From assembly GCA_006438735.1 (NCBI GenBank), contig RCZF01000003.1, forward strand, positions 62,001 to 126,000: a DNA stretch of 64,000 bases, given 5' to 3'. The position numbers and the translations under genes are program-made. The first letter of the stretch is position 1, and every line of letters starts with the position of its first letter. Shown in pieces: positions 30,244 to 39,391 of this stretch. The notes under the pieces are model-generated. The model had not been told where the DNA came from and ran no database searches. It was given only the letters and a program-made list of their open reading frames with translations. The stretch comes from Sphingomonas koreensis (GTDB lineage: Bacteria; Pseudomonadota; Alphaproteobacteria; Sphingomonadales; Sphingomonadaceae).

Positions 30244-31143
30244 TCACCGCGGCATCGGCCCCGCTACCAGCAGCGGATCGATGCGCGATCCTCGCCATTC
30301 CAGGCTCCAGTGGAGATGCGGCCCCGTCGCCCTGCCGGTCATGCCGGACTCGGCGATCACTTGGCCTTGGTGGACATGATCGCCGACCGCGACCTCGATC
30401 TTCGACAAATGCAGGAACGCGCTGTTGAGCCCCATGCCGTGATCGATCATCAGCAGATTGCCTTCGAGCGTGAAGGGATGATCGGCGGCGAGGATCACCA
30501 CGCCATCGGCCGGCGCGCTGACCGGCGTGCCGGTCGGCACGGCGATGTCGATGCCTGAATGATAGGCGCCCTTTTCTCCACCCTTGTAGATGCGCTGCGA
30601 GCCGAACAGCGTCGATATGCGACCGGTCGCGGGCCAGGCGAAATGCTGGCGCCATCCCTCGGCATGACTGTCGATCGCCCTTGCCGCCTTGATCTGCGCG
30701 AGCTCGGGCGGGCGAACCCGCGCGAATTCGGCGCTCGGCACGGGGAATTTGGGAAGGGAATTCAGCCGGGAAATGTCCCAGTCTCGCGGCGCGACGGCGA
30801 GGCTTCGGCTCACCGTTGCACCGCCGGCGACCGTTGCCGTCAACACCGCACGCGGCCCGGCATCGCGGTCGAACGCGATCAGGAATTTGCCGTCGGGCGC
30901 AAGCGGGATCGGCATCTCGTCGAAGCGAAGCGCCACCGTCCCGCCGGGCGCGACGCCGATCACCGCCCCGCCCTGCTCGATCGCGCCGGACAGGATGAAA
31001 GCGGCCGGGCCGCTGGGTTGGGGCGCGGGTGCCGGCGCGGGCGGTGGCGGTGGCGGCGGCTCGGCCACCCGCGGCGGGCCGACGCAACTCGCCGCCAGCG
31101 GCAGCAGCGCGCCGGCGTAGAGCCAGCGTGTCGCCGTCCTCAC
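30244..31143 (-). CDS. M23 family metallopeptidase (LytM domain), lipoprotein
   Basis: Peptidoglycan endopeptidase-like protein of 299 residues. The GTG start overlaps the DUF2093 stop (GTGA). The N-terminus has the lipobox LAASC with Cys20, followed by a Pro/Ala-rich linker, a beta-rich region and a C-terminal LytM domain. The zinc ligands are present: the His and Asp of YHSGIDIAVP (about 193-202) and the second His of HLHW near residue 275, so the enzyme could be active rather than a mere activator. A longer reading starting upstream overlaps the neighbour and lacks a signal. Confidence 0.9.
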   Translation of the reverse strand: MRTATRWLYAGALLPLAASCVGPPRVAEPPPPPPPAPAPAPQPSGPAAFILSGAIEQGGAVIGVAPGGTVALRFDEMPIPLAPDGKFLIAFDRDAGPRAVLTATVAGGATVSRSLAVAPRDWDISRLNSLPKFPVPSAEFARVRPPELAQIKAARAIDSHAEGWRQHFAWPATGRISTLFGSQRIYKGGEKGAYHSGIDIAVPTGTPVSAPADGVVILAADHPFTLEGNLLMIDHGMGLNSAFLHLSKIEVAVGDHVHQGQVIAESGMTGRATGPHLHWSLEWRGSRIDPLLVAGPMPR

Positions 31144-31340
31144 TGTCCTGAAAACGCCCGCAGCGCGATGGCGGCGCTGGCATAGGCCTCCTGCCGCTCG
31201 ACGCTCCAATAGCGCAGATCTTCGATCGCAATGCTTTCGCCCGACGCGGCGCACATGACGTGGTCCCCCGGCGTCAACACCCGAAACCCGTTCGCCATAT
31301 AATGCAGCCGGGCGATCCGGGCGGTGTTCGACATCAGCAT
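31140..31340 (-). CDS. DUF2093 domain-containing protein
   Basis: Small protein of 66 residues of unknown function, typical of alphaproteobacteria. ARLHYMANGFRVLTPGDHVMCAASGESIAIEDLRYWSVERQEAY is the conserved core; it has one Cys. AGGAAATGGTCCA before ATG 31340 supports that start over the one two codons later. It lies between xseA and the M23 gene on the same strand, a common arrangement, and is translationally coupled to the latter. Confidence 0.88.
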   Translation of the reverse strand: MLMSNTARIARLHYMANGFRVLTPGDHVMCAASGESIAIEDLRYWSVERQEAYASAAIALRAFSGQ

Positions 31341-31367
31341 TGGACCATTTCCTGTAACGCGTGCGGG

Positions 31368-32747
31368 CTAGAGCAGCGTCGGCTGCTCCGGTTTGTCGGC
31401 AGCATAGGTCTTGGCGGCCGCCCGCTCAACCCGCGCATCGACGTCGCCGTCGGCGAAATGCAGCGTGAGCGCAGCCACCTTGCGCGCGTCGGCGGCGGAC
31501 GCGATCACCGCGCCGGCCGGCCGCGCCGACACCAGCACATAGCCGCGATCGAGCAGCGCCTTGGGATTGAGCGATTCGAGCAACCGCCCGGTCCGCTCAA
31601 GCCGATCGCGCGCCGCGTGCAGCCGGCTGTCGAGCATCGCCGGCCGCAAGGCGCCGCTGGTGCGATCGAGCTCGGTTCGCGCGCGGCCGACGCGCCGCTC
31701 GAGCCCAAGATCGAGCCGCGCGCCCATCTCGTCGGCGCGCTGGCGCTGCGGGCCGAGCAGCCGATCGCGGCTCGGCATCAACCGCACCAGCGCGTCAAGG
31801 CGCTCGCGCCCGCGCTCTTGATAGCGCTGCGCGCAGCGTTCGGTGCGACTTGCCATCTGCTGCAGCGTCGCGATCAGATCAGCGCGCACCGGCACCGCGA
31901 GTTCGGCCGCCGCGGTCGGCGTCGGCGCGCGGAGATCGGCGGCGTAATCGCTCAGGCCGGTATCGGTTTCATGCCCCACAGCCGAGATGATCGGGATCGA
32001 ACAATCGGCAATCGCGCGGACGACGACTTCCTCGTTGAACGCCCACAGATCCTCGATCGAACCGCCGCCCCGCGCGACGATGACGAGATCGGGTTTCGGC
32101 ACCGCCCCGCCTTCGGGCAACGCATCGAAGCCGCGCACCGCCGCGGCGATCTGCGCCGCCGCGGTCGCGCCCTGCACCTGCACCGGCCAGACGATGACGT
32201 GCGTCGGGCAGCGATCCTCGAGCCGGTGGAGGATGTCGCGGATCACCGCACCGGTCGGCGAGGTCACCACGCCGATCACGCGCGGCAGGAACGGCAGCTT
32301 CTTCTTGCGCGCGTTGTCGAACAGCCCTTCCGCGCCCAGCTGCGCCTTCAATTTCTCGAACAGCGCCATCAGCGCGCCTTCGCCGGCCAGCTCCATCCGC
32401 TCGATGACGATTTGATATTTGGAGCGGCCCGGATAGGTCGTCAGCCGCCCCGTCGCGATCACCTCGATCCCGTCTTGCGGCGCGAACGGCAGCGTGGCAG
32501 CCTGCCCCTTCCACATCACCCCATCGATCACCGCGCTCTCGTCCTTGAGGCACAGATAAGCGTGGCCCGAGGCGGCGCGCTTGTAGCCGGAGATTTCGCC
32601 GCGCAGCCGGACATGGCCGAATTCGCCCTCGACCATCCGCTTCAACCGGCCGGAAAGCTCGCTGACGCTGACCGGCGCGGCGTTGTCGCCCGGCTGCGTC
32701 TCGGCTACGAGCCGGGGCGCACCGTCATCGGGGGAAAGATCGGCCAT
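31368..32747 (-). CDS. xseA: Exodeoxyribonuclease VII large subunit
   Basis: Catalytic subunit of exonuclease VII, which with XseB degrades single-stranded DNA to oligonucleotides. The 459 residues have the N-terminal OB-fold ([26 protein letters not shown] near residues 26-51), the nuclease domain with [37 protein letters not shown] and [14 protein letters not shown], and a helical C-terminal region. xseB is not in the window. The ATG overlaps the purD ATG on the opposite strand (CATG); AGGA lies 6 bp upstream, inside purD. Confidence 0.96.
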   Translation of the reverse strand: MADLSPDDGAPRLVAETQPGDNAAPVSVSELSGRLKRMVEGEFGHVRLRGEISGYKRAASGHAYLCLKDESAVIDGVMWKGQAATLPFAPQDGIEVIATGRLTTYPGRSKYQIVIERMELAGEGALMALFEKLKAQLGAEGLFDNARKKKLPFLPRVIGVVTSPTGAVIRDILHRLEDRCPTHVIVWPVQVQGATAAAQIAAAVRGFDALPEGGAVPKPDLVIVARGGGSIEDLWAFNEEVVVRAIADCSIPIISAVGHETDTGLSDYAADLRAPTPTAAAELAVPVRADLIATLQQMASRTERCAQRYQERGRERLDALVRLMPSRDRLLGPQRQRADEMGARLDLGLERRVGRARTELDRTSGALRPAMLDSRLHAARDRLERTGRLLESLNPKALLDRGYVLVSARPAGAVIASAADARKVAALTLHFADGDVDARVERAAAKTYAADKPEQPTLL

Positions 32748-34011
32748 GAACGTCCTGTTGCTTGGATCGGGTGGACGCGAACATGCGCTGGCCTGGCGGC
32801 TGGCGCAATCGCCGACCCTCGAAAAGCTCTACGCCGCGCCCGGCAATCCGGGCATCGCGGCCTATGCCGAGCTGGTTGCGATCGACCCCGCCGATCACCG
32901 CGGCGTGATCGATTTCTGCCTGCGTCATTCGATCGGCTTCGTCGTCATCGGCCCCGAAGCGCCGCTGGTCGATGGCCTCGCCGACAACATCCGCACGATG
33001 GGCATCGCCGTGTTCGGCCCCAACAAGGATGCCGCGCGGCTCGAAGGATCGAAGGGCTTCACCAAGGATCTGTGCGCGCGCGAGAACATCCCCACCGCGC
33101 GTTACGCCCGCGTGACCTCGCGCGATGGCGCGCGCGCGTCGCTGCAGGATTTCGCGCTACCGGTGGTGATCAAGGCCGATGGCCTCGCCGCCGGCAAGGG
33201 CGTGACGATCGCCACGACCCGCGCCGAGGCCGAAGCCGCGCTCGATGCAATCCTGTCGGCGGGGCGTGTCGGCGGCGATGCGGTGATCGAGGAATTCCTC
33301 GAAGGCGAAGAAGCCAGCCTGTTCGTGCTCACCGATGGCGAAGCGATCGTCCCGTTCGGCTCGGCGCAGGACCACAAGCGTGTCGGCGACGGCGATACCG
33401 GCCCCAACACCGGCGGCATGGGCGCCTATAGCCCCGCGCCGGTGCTGACGCCTGAACTCGACGCGCGCGCGATCGACGAAATCATCCGACCCACCATCGC
33501 CGCGCTGGCTCGCGCCGGCACGCCGTTCTCGGGCGTGCTCTACGCCGGGCTGATGCTCACCGCCGACGGTCCCAAGCTCATCGAATACAATGTCCGCTTC
33601 GGCGATCCCGAATGCCAGGTGCTGATGATGCGACTTGAGGGCGATCTCCTCGAGCTGATGCTGGCGACCAGCGAAGGCCGGCTCGGCGCAATGCCGCCGC
33701 CGCGCTTTTCTGAAGACACCGCGCTGATCGTGGTGATGGCGGCAAACGGCTATCCCGGTACGCCCGAGACCGGCGGCGGGATCGCGGGGATCGACGCCGC
33801 CGAGGCGACCGGCGCGCGTGTGTTTCAGGCCGGCACCAAACTGACCGACGGCGCGCTGATCGCTGCGGGCGGCCGCGTGCTCGGCGTCGCGGCGCTGGCA
33901 GCGGACATCGCCGGCGCGCAGGCAGCCGCCTATCGCGGCGTCGATGCGATCGACTTTCCCACCGGCTTCAGCCGCCGCGACATCGGCTGGCGCGAGCTCG
34001 AACGGGGTTGA
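32746..34011 (+). CDS. purD: Phosphoribosylamine-glycine ligase
   Basis: Second step of purine biosynthesis: joins glycine to 5-phosphoribosylamine using ATP. The 421 residues show the N-terminal GSGGREHA (7-14), the ATP-grasp segment [35 protein letters not shown] (the family signature) and [11 protein letters not shown]. The start ATG 32746 shares two bases with the xseA ATG, and GGGGGAAAG precedes it. No other purine genes adjoin it. Confidence 0.97.
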   Translation: MNVLLLGSGGREHALAWRLAQSPTLEKLYAAPGNPGIAAYAELVAIDPADHRGVIDFCLRHSIGFVVIGPEAPLVDGLADNIRTMGIAVFGPNKDAARLEGSKGFTKDLCARENIPTARYARVTSRDGARASLQDFALPVVIKADGLAAGKGVTIATTRAEAEAALDAILSAGRVGGDAVIEEFLEGEEASLFVLTDGEAIVPFGSAQDHKRVGDGDTGPNTGGMGAYSPAPVLTPELDARAIDEIIRPTIAALARAGTPFSGVLYAGLMLTADGPKLIEYNVRFGDPECQVLMMRLEGDLLELMLATSEGRLGAMPPPRFSEDTALIVVMAANGYPGTPETGGGIAGIDAAEATGARVFQAGTKLTDGALIAAGGRVLGVAALAADIAGAQAAAYRGVDAIDFPTGFSRRDIGWRELERG

Positions 34012-34073
34012 GCCGGTTTGGCGCGCGGCGTTTTGGCGGTTATGGTCGCTTTTTCCCCTTCTGAAGGAACCGC

Positions 34074-34646
34074 ATGACCAACCAAGCAGGCGCAGCCGCG
34101 CCAGATGTGACGTCGGTGATCACGACGACCCACCTGATCGTGATCGTGATCCTGGCGATCGCGGCGCTGCTGGTGATCTGGTGGGGCGGGCGTCGCCGCC
34201 GCGAGCGGCTTGACGCGACGCGCGATGCGGAGGACCGCCGCACGCATATCGATGAGGTTACTGATGCACCCGTCGAATTGAAGACGACCGGCGAGGCGGC
34301 GAACGAGCCCGCCCCGCCGCCGCGCGTCGAAGCGCCGCCCACGACACCGGCGCCGCCCCCGCTGGTCGATGCGCCCGCGCCGACGCCCGCGCCGCACGAC
34401 GGGGCGCGCCTGCCGTTGACGATGCTCAAGGGGCTCGGCCCCAAGGTCGCGGCGCGACTGGCCGAACTCGGCGTCCACCATGTCGATCAGCTTGCCGCGC
34501 TGTCGCCGGCGGAGGCGGGGGCGCTCGATGCGCAGCTTGGAACGTTCAGCGGCCGGATGGCGCGCGATCGCTGGATCGAGCAGGCGCAACTGCTTGCTGC
34601 CGGCGACACAGCCGGCTTCGAGGCGCAGTTCGGCAAGCTCGGCTAA
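34074..34646 (+). CDS. Membrane-anchored helix-hairpin-helix protein
   Basis: A 190-residue protein with one TM helix (about 19-42, TTHLIVIVILAIAALLVIWW), basic RRRRER after it, a Pro/Ala/Thr-rich linker (95-125) and a C-terminal domain starting MLKGLGPKVAARLAELGVHHVDQLAALSPAEAGALDAQLGT. That segment is a helix-hairpin-helix as in DUF4332-like and flap-nuclease-like proteins. HhH motifs normally contact DNA or RNA, so a DNA-binding domain tethered to the membrane is suggested. It may be co-transcribed with purD, 62 bp upstream. Function unknown. Confidence 0.78.
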   Translation: MTNQAGAAAPDVTSVITTTHLIVIVILAIAALLVIWWGGRRRRERLDATRDAEDRRTHIDEVTDAPVELKTTGEAANEPAPPPRVEAPPTTPAPPPLVDAPAPTPAPHDGARLPLTMLKGLGPKVAARLAELGVHHVDQLAALSPAEAGALDAQLGTFSGRMARDRWIEQAQLLAAGDTAGFEAQFGKLG

Positions 34647-34652
34647 CGCCGC

Positions 34653-35966
34653 TCAGTCGCCCCGGCGCGCCGGGGCGACCAGCACCTTGTCGATCCGGCG
34701 GCCGTCGAGATCGACGATCTCGAAGCGCCAGCCCTGCTCGACGAAGCTCTCGCCTTCGCCGGGCAAATGGCGAAACACCGCCAGCGCCAACCCGGCGACG
34801 GTCGCATAGTCGCGATCCTCGGGCAGCGTGATGTCGAGCCGTTCGGCAAGCGCGTCCGCGGCCATGTTGCCCGATACCAGCAACGAGCCGTCGTCGCGCA
34901 TCACGATCGCGGGCGTTTCGTCGGGATCGGCGTCGGAGGCGAATTCACCGGCGATCGCGATCAGCAGGTCGGCCGGCGTCACCAGTCCTTCGAAATGCCC
35001 GTATTCGTCATGGACAAGCGCCATCGGCACCTCGGCACGGCGCAGCGCGCCCAGCGCGTCCATCGCGTCGAGCTGATCCGGAATCACCGGCGCAGGCCGC
35101 ATCAGCACGCGCAGATCGAGCGGCTCACGGCGGAACAGCGCGGATACGATGTCGCGCGATTGCACCACGCCGATCACCCCGTCGATCGATCCTTCCGCCA
35201 CCGGCAAGCGGGTGTGCGACGTTTCCAGCAGCGCCGCGCGTATCCCCTCGTCGTCTAGATCGGCATCGAGCCAATCGACCTCGGTGCGCGGCGTCATCAC
35301 TTCGCGCACCGGCCGATCGGCGAGCCGCACCACGCCGGAAATGATCGAGCGCTCATGCTCCTCGATCACCCCCGATTTCGAGGCTTCGGCGACCATCAGA
35401 TGCAATTCCTCGGCGGTGACGTGACGATCCGATTCGCGCTTCATCCCGATCAGCCGGAACAGCAGCGCGCTGCTCGAATCGAGCAGCCACACGATCGGCG
35501 CCGCGGCGGCGGCCAGCCAGCGCATCGGCAGCGCGACGATCACCGCGATCGGCTCGGGCGAGCGTAGCGCGAATTGCTTGGGAACGAGCTCGCCGATCAC
35601 CACCGACGCATAAGTGGTGAGGCCGATCACCAGCGCGAAGCCCAGCGTTTTCGCCGTGTCGTCGGCAACGCCCAACCGGGCCAGCCTAAGCGCGGTCGGC
35701 TCGCCGAGGTTGGCGCCCGAATAAGCGCCGGCGATGATCGCGATCAGCGTAATGCCGACTTGCGTGGTCGACAGGAACTTGCCCGGGCTGGCGGCGAGCG
35801 CAAGCGCGGTCGTCGCGCCGCGCGTGCCGGTGCGCGCCATCGCCTCCAGCCGCGCGCGGCGCGACGAGACGATCGCCAGCTCGGCCATCGCGAACGCGCC
35901 GTTGAGCACGACCAGCGCCAGGATGATCGCGACGTCGATCCAGGGGAAGGGGGGGAGCGGTGACAT
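34653..35966 (-). CDS. Hemolysin family / CorC-like CNNM protein with CBS domains
   Basis: Inner-membrane protein of 437 residues: a DUF21/CNNM transmembrane domain (residues 1-190, four helices), two CBS domains (about 210-330, PVREVMTPRTEVDWLD and PVIPDQLDAMDALGALRRAEVPMALVHDEYGHFEGLVT) and a C-terminal CorC_HlyC domain. Relatives are magnesium exporters or transport regulators; the old hemolysin label is historical. The start MSPLPPFPW is close to an 8-bp inverted repeat in the 5' leader. Convergent with the HhH protein gene. Confidence 0.93.
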   Translation of the reverse strand: MSPLPPFPWIDVAIILALVVLNGAFAMAELAIVSSRRARLEAMARTGTRGATTALALAASPGKFLSTTQVGITLIAIIAGAYSGANLGEPTALRLARLGVADDTAKTLGFALVIGLTTYASVVIGELVPKQFALRSPEPIAVIVALPMRWLAAAAAPIVWLLDSSSALLFRLIGMKRESDRHVTAEELHLMVAEASKSGVIEEHERSIISGVVRLADRPVREVMTPRTEVDWLDADLDDEGIRAALLETSHTRLPVAEGSIDGVIGVVQSRDIVSALFRREPLDLRVLMRPAPVIPDQLDAMDALGALRRAEVPMALVHDEYGHFEGLVTPADLLIAIAGEFASDADPDETPAIVMRDDGSLLVSGNMAADALAERLDITLPEDRDYATVAGLALAVFRHLPGEGESFVEQGWRFEIVDLDGRRIDKVLVAPARRGD

Positions 35967-36115
35967 GGCGTCGACTGGCTCTTTGGCGTGATTCTTTCCG
36001 CTTCACAACCAGTCGATCATGCAGCGTTCAATTCGGATGCGGAACAAGAGACGCCAGGCTAGGGTTGCTGTGACGAAAATCGATTCGCGCAGACCGCCGC
36101 AAAGGGAGCATAACG

Positions 36116-36793
36116 ATGCGTATTCCGACACGATTGACCATGGCAGCGGCGCTTGCCGCGCTGTTGACGACCACCGCCTGCGTCACCGATCCGGTGACCG
36201 GCGAGAAGCATGTCTCGAAGGCGGCGATCGGCGGCCTCGGCGGCGCGGTCGGCGGGTATCTACTCGGCGATCTCGTCGGCGGGCGGCACGATCGCACCGA
36301 AAAGATCGTCGGCGCGGGGCTCGGCGGCCTCGCCGGCGCCGGCATCGGCGCGTATATGGACAAGCAGGAGCGCGATCTACGCGCGCGAACCGCGGGCACC
36401 GACGTCCAGGTGATCCGTCAGGGCGACGATCTGGTGCTCAACATGCCCTCGGGCATCACCTTCGCATATGACAGCGCGACGGTGCAGCCGCAGTTCCGCG
36501 CGACGCTCGATCAGGTGTCGCAGGTGCTCTCGCAATATAACGAGACCTATATCGATGTGTATGGCCACACCGATTCGACCGGCAGCGACGCCTATAATCA
36601 GCAACTATCCGAACAGCGGGCGCGCTCCGTGGCGGGCTATCTCGAATCGCACGGCGTGCAGAACGAGCGGATCGGCACCCGCGGCTTCGGCGAATCGCAG
36701 CCGATCGCGACCAACGACACCGACGAGGGCCGCGCCGCCAATCGCCGTGTCGAGATCAAGATCGTCCCGATCCCGCAGACCGATCTCGGCTGA
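36116..36793 (+). CDS. OmpA family protein with glycine zipper, probable outer-membrane lipoprotein
   Basis: Envelope protein of 225 residues. A signal peptide leads to a Cys22 in TTTACVTDP; the lipobox is imperfect (T at -3). Then comes a glycine-zipper region (about 36-75, AIGGLGGAVGGYLLGDLVGG, AGLGGLAGAGIGAYMD) and an OmpA C-terminal domain (about 105-220) with YGHTDSTGSDAYNQQLSEQRA and GFGESQPIATNDTDEGRAANRRVEI, which binds peptidoglycan. It tethers outer membrane to wall, like Pal or YiaD. AAAGGGAGCATAACG before the ATG is a good ribosome site. Confidence 0.92.
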   Translation: MRIPTRLTMAAALAALLTTTACVTDPVTGEKHVSKAAIGGLGGAVGGYLLGDLVGGRHDRTEKIVGAGLGGLAGAGIGAYMDKQERDLRARTAGTDVQVIRQGDDLVLNMPSGITFAYDSATVQPQFRATLDQVSQVLSQYNETYIDVYGHTDSTGSDAYNQQLSEQRARSVAGYLESHGVQNERIGTRGFGESQPIATNDTDEGRAANRRVEIKIVPIPQTDLG

Positions 36794-36816
36794 GGCTTAA
36801 GGCCGCGCCGCCCGGC

Positions 36817-37266
36817 TTATCGCCGCGCCGCGAAGAAATCGCGGAGCAGCGTGGCGGCCTCGCCATCACCGATCCCGGCATAGATTTCGGGGCGGTGATG
36901 GCAGGTCGGCTGGGTGAAAAACCGCGGCCCGTGGACGACCGCACCGCCCTTGGCGTCGTCCGCGCCGTAATAGAGCCGTGCGATGCGCGCATGCGCGATC
37001 GCCCCGGCGCACATCGCGCACGGCTCCAGCGTGACCCAAAGGTCGCAATCCTCCAGCCTTGCCCGCCCCAGAAGATCGGCAGCGGCGCGAATCGCGCGGA
37101 TTTCGGCATGCGCGGTGGGATCGTTGAGCCGGCGCGGCGCATTGGCGGCGACCGCGACGATTGCGCCGCGATGGACGATCGCCGCACCGACCGGCACTTC
37201 GCCCGCCGCAGCCGCGTCACGGGCGGCGTCGAGCGCGGCGCGCATCGGAGCAGTGATCGGCGACAT
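36817..37266 (-). CDS. tadA: tRNA adenosine(34) deaminase TadA / nucleoside deaminase
   Basis: Zinc deaminase of 149 residues converting A34 to inosine in tRNA-Arg(ACG). The zinc/catalytic residues are H53 and E55 (HAEIRAIR) and C83/C86 (PCAMCAGA); the conserved NDPTAHAE context and a C-terminal YAGIGDGEAATLLRDFFAARR fit TadA. It is convergent with the OmpA-type gene and downstream of two small membrane protein genes on the same strand. Confidence 0.92.
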   Translation of the reverse strand: MSPITAPMRAALDAARDAAAAGEVPVGAAIVHRGAIVAVAANAPRRLNDPTAHAEIRAIRAAADLLGRARLEDCDLWVTLEPCAMCAGAIAHARIARLYYGADDAKGGAVVHGPRFFTQPTCHHRPEIYAGIGDGEAATLLRDFFAARR

Positions 37267-37275
37267 CGCCGTGTC

Positions 37276-37473
37276 CTATGCCCCGGCGGGCGCTCCCATG
37301 CCAGCGGCAGGTTGGCTGAGCACCGTATACAAAGCGAACAGGACGCCCGGCAGATAGGCCAATATCGTCAAGCCGCAGGCGATCCAGAACGGCGCGCCGA
37401 CGCCGCGGGCAAGATAGGCGCCCAGCGGCGGCAGCAGCACCGCTGCGACGATCTGGCCGGCGGACGCGCTCAT
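37276..37473 (-). CDS. YqaE/Pmp3 family membrane protein
   Basis: A 65-residue protein with two hydrophobic helices: IVAAVLLPPLGAYLARGVGAPF and WIACGLTILAYLPGVLFALY. The LPPLG and YLPGxxxA motifs mark the Pmp3 (UPF0057) family of small stress-associated membrane proteins that influence membrane potential. The ATG overlaps the stop of the upstream small protein (ATGA). AGGA-like bases for initiation are absent, fitting coupled translation. It lies 9 bp before tadA. Confidence 0.87.
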   Translation of the reverse strand: MSASAGQIVAAVLLPPLGAYLARGVGAPFWIACGLTILAYLPGVLFALYTVLSQPAAGMGAPAGA

Positions 37474-37712
37474 TGCGCCGGCGGCGCGTCGGCCGGCTTG
37501 TTGACCTGCACCTGCGGCACCGCGACCGTCTTGTTGACGGTGCCGACATCGACCGAGCCGACATCGGCCTGGAACGCCGGCGCCTGACCGGCCTGCACCT
37601 GAACGGAGGGCAGCGTCCCCTGGCGGGTCTGATCGATGTTGATGAAGCCGAACGCCATCAGCGCCACGACGATGATGACGACAAGGCCCAGCAGGGCAAG
37701 CAAGGTACGCAT
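37470..37712 (-). CDS. Small membrane-anchored protein, unknown function
   Basis: 80 residues: an N-terminal TM/signal helix (MRTLLALLGLVVIIVVALMAFGF) followed by an exported, Gln/Val-rich tail with TRQGTLPSVQVQAGQAPAFQADVGSVDVGT. It resembles short uncharacterised sphingomonad proteins. ATG 37712 is selected because CCGGAGAATGCC precedes it; an upstream in-frame start would add a charged N-terminus before the helix. Coupled to the Pmp3-like gene. Confidence 0.75.
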   Translation of the reverse strand: MRTLLALLGLVVIIVVALMAFGFINIDQTRQGTLPSVQVQAGQAPAFQADVGSVDVGTVNKTVAVPQVQVNKPADAPPAQ

Positions 37713-37789
37713 GGCATTCTCCGGTCGGTTCGTTGCCGTAATAACGTCGCGCGGCGCTTGCGGTTGCATCGCTCGATCGGTTGAATCGG

Positions 37790-37818
37790 TTGACGCCGCA
37801 CAAAGAGGGGGGTATCGG
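37790..37818 (+). promoter_or_regulatory. Probable sigma-70-type promoter of rpmB
   Basis: TTGACG (37790-37795) is followed after 17 bp by TATCGG (37813-37818), about 40 bp before the rpmB start. The -35 is a near-perfect match; the -10 keeps the TAT but not the AAT half, common in GC-rich genomes. The region divides rpmB from the divergent small-protein operon. Confidence 0.45.
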
Positions 37819-37858
37819 CGCGCCTTTCCGGATAAACCCGAATTCAGGATTTTGATCG

Positions 37859-38152
37859 ATGTCGCGCATTTGCGAGCTGACCGGCAAGGGCCGGCAGGTG
37901 GGACACAATGTTTCCCACGCCAACAACAAGACCAAGCGGACGTTCCTGCCCAATTTGCAGAATGTCACGCTGATGTCCGAGTCGCTGGAAAAGAGCGTCA
38001 AGCTGCGCGTATCGACGCACGGCCTGCGCTCGGTCGAGCATGTCGGCGGTCTCGACAATTGGCTGGTCAAGACCAAGGACGAGAAGCTGTCGCTCAAGGC
38101 GCGCCGGTTGAAGCGCGACGTCGCCAAGAAGCTGGGCAACGCCGCGGCCTGA
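37859..38152 (+). CDS. rpmB: 50S ribosomal protein bL28
   Basis: Large-subunit ribosomal protein of 97 residues. The N-terminal [26 protein letters not shown] is the family signature; zinc-type Cys pairs are absent, with only C5, as in alphaproteobacteria. The C-terminal [19 protein letters not shown] is basic. A GCGGCC-TGATC-GGCCGC hairpin at the stop codon could end transcription. Confidence 0.98.
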   Translation: MSRICELTGKGRQVGHNVSHANNKTKRTFLPNLQNVTLMSESLEKSVKLRVSTHGLRSVEHVGGLDNWLVKTKDEKLSLKARRLKRDVAKKLGNAAA

Positions 38153-38199
38153 TCGGCCGCCGCTCGACGCTTGTTTGATTAAGACCAAGGCTCGCTCCG

Positions 38200-39216
38200 C
38201 TATCGATCGGCGGTACGGGCCTTTGGCTTGTCTGCCGCGCTTGCGGGCTCGAGCCTGAACTTGAGCAGCAGCGACCGCTCGAGCATCGATTGATTGTCGT
38301 CCGATGCCATCCAGACAATGATCTGGCCGCGCTGGCGCGTAACCGCCAGCGCTTCGAAATTGTCGTGGATCAGCGGCGCAGCGAAGCGGGCGATTTCCTG
38401 ACCCGTGACAGGCGCGCCGGGGCGGATCGCGCGACGCGGCACGATCGTCAGGATCGCGGTGAAATTATACGGCAGCGCGAATCGGCGATTGAGCACCAGC
38501 AAATCGCCATCGGGCAGCTCGGCCGCGTCGCTCGGATCATATCCCGCCGGCGGACGATAGGCGAAACGAAAGCCGTGCTGCCCATCGATCGTTGGATCGC
38601 GATCGAACAAAATCGCCTCGCGATCGTCCGAATGCGGGAACCGCCCGGTCTCGCTGATCGTCAGGAAATGGCCGTTGGGCAGCCGCACGAGTGATTCGGC
38701 GCCGCCAGTGACCGGCCAATCCGCCATCGTCTTTGGCCGCACCGAGGCTTCAGCGCGCGCGAAGCCCTTCGCATAGCGCCAGATCGCGTTGTAACTTTCG
38801 AAGCCGACCCAGCGATCCCCGGTTGCGGGATCGAGCGCCATCGACTCACTGTCGCGATCGATCTTTTCCCAGCCGGTCCCCGGTCCATCGGGAAGATTGG
38901 CGAAATGCATGTCTTGCGGAATCATTCGCGAATCCATCCTGAAATCGATGATATTGCCGCCGTCGCTGAGCAGCGTGAAACGATCGCGCTCTAACGTCAT
39001 CGACGAGAACCCGCCGAAGCCGGGATCGGGGCTGGTCAGCGATACGCCGCCGAGAAACGTCAACCGTCCGACCCGCCGTACCGTGGGATCGTGGGCATCG
39101 AGCGGGACGCGCGTCGCCGCCATCCGCGCGACGCTGCCCAGCCGCGGGCCGGGCGCGACCGTCGAAAATGTCGGCACCAACAACAGCACCAGCAACACGG
39201 AAAGGAGCATACGCAC
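38200..39216 (-). CDS. Esterase-like activity of phytase family protein, exported
   Basis: 338 residues with a signal anchor (VRMLLSVLLVLLLVPTFS) and a beta-propeller-like body. RLTFLGGVSL, SSMTLERDRFTLLSDGG, DSESMALDPATGDRWVGFE, GAESLVRLPNGHFLTISET and DNFEALAVTRQRGQIIVWMASDDN follow the repeating pattern of the phytase-like esterase domain (DUF4394/SdiA-like propellers). The enzyme activity is unproven in most members. Start GTG 39216 or ATG 39210; the charged Arg before the hydrophobic segment favours the GTG. Confidence 0.83.
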   Translation of the reverse strand: MRMLLSVLLVLLLVPTFSTVAPGPRLGSVARMAATRVPLDAHDPTVRRVGRLTFLGGVSLTSPDPGFGGFSSMTLERDRFTLLSDGGNIIDFRMDSRMIPQDMHFANLPDGPGTGWEKIDRDSESMALDPATGDRWVGFESYNAIWRYAKGFARAEASVRPKTMADWPVTGGAESLVRLPNGHFLTISETGRFPHSDDREAILFDRDPTIDGQHGFRFAYRPPAGYDPSDAAELPDGDLLVLNRRFALPYNFTAILTIVPRRAIRPGAPVTGQEIARFAAPLIHDNFEALAVTRQRGQIIVWMASDDNQSMLERSLLLKFRLEPASAADKPKARTADR

Positions 39217-39391
39217 GCGCCGGCTATAGCGGCGTGGTCCGGCCACACCACCCATGCCCAGCCTGAACCGCGGATAACGACCGCATTCAGCCACGGCTCA
39301 ATCCGACTCGGGCAAAAGCTCTCCATCGACGCTGCAGGCCACAACGGGGTGACGCGTCGAACGCAGTAGTGACGCCAGAGGGAGACGAACA

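Noticed and set aside
38144..38160. GCGGCC-TGATC-GGCCGC hairpin at the rpmB stop as a terminator
   Set aside because: The stem overlaps the stop codon and no clear T-tract follows, so it is only mentioned with rpmB.
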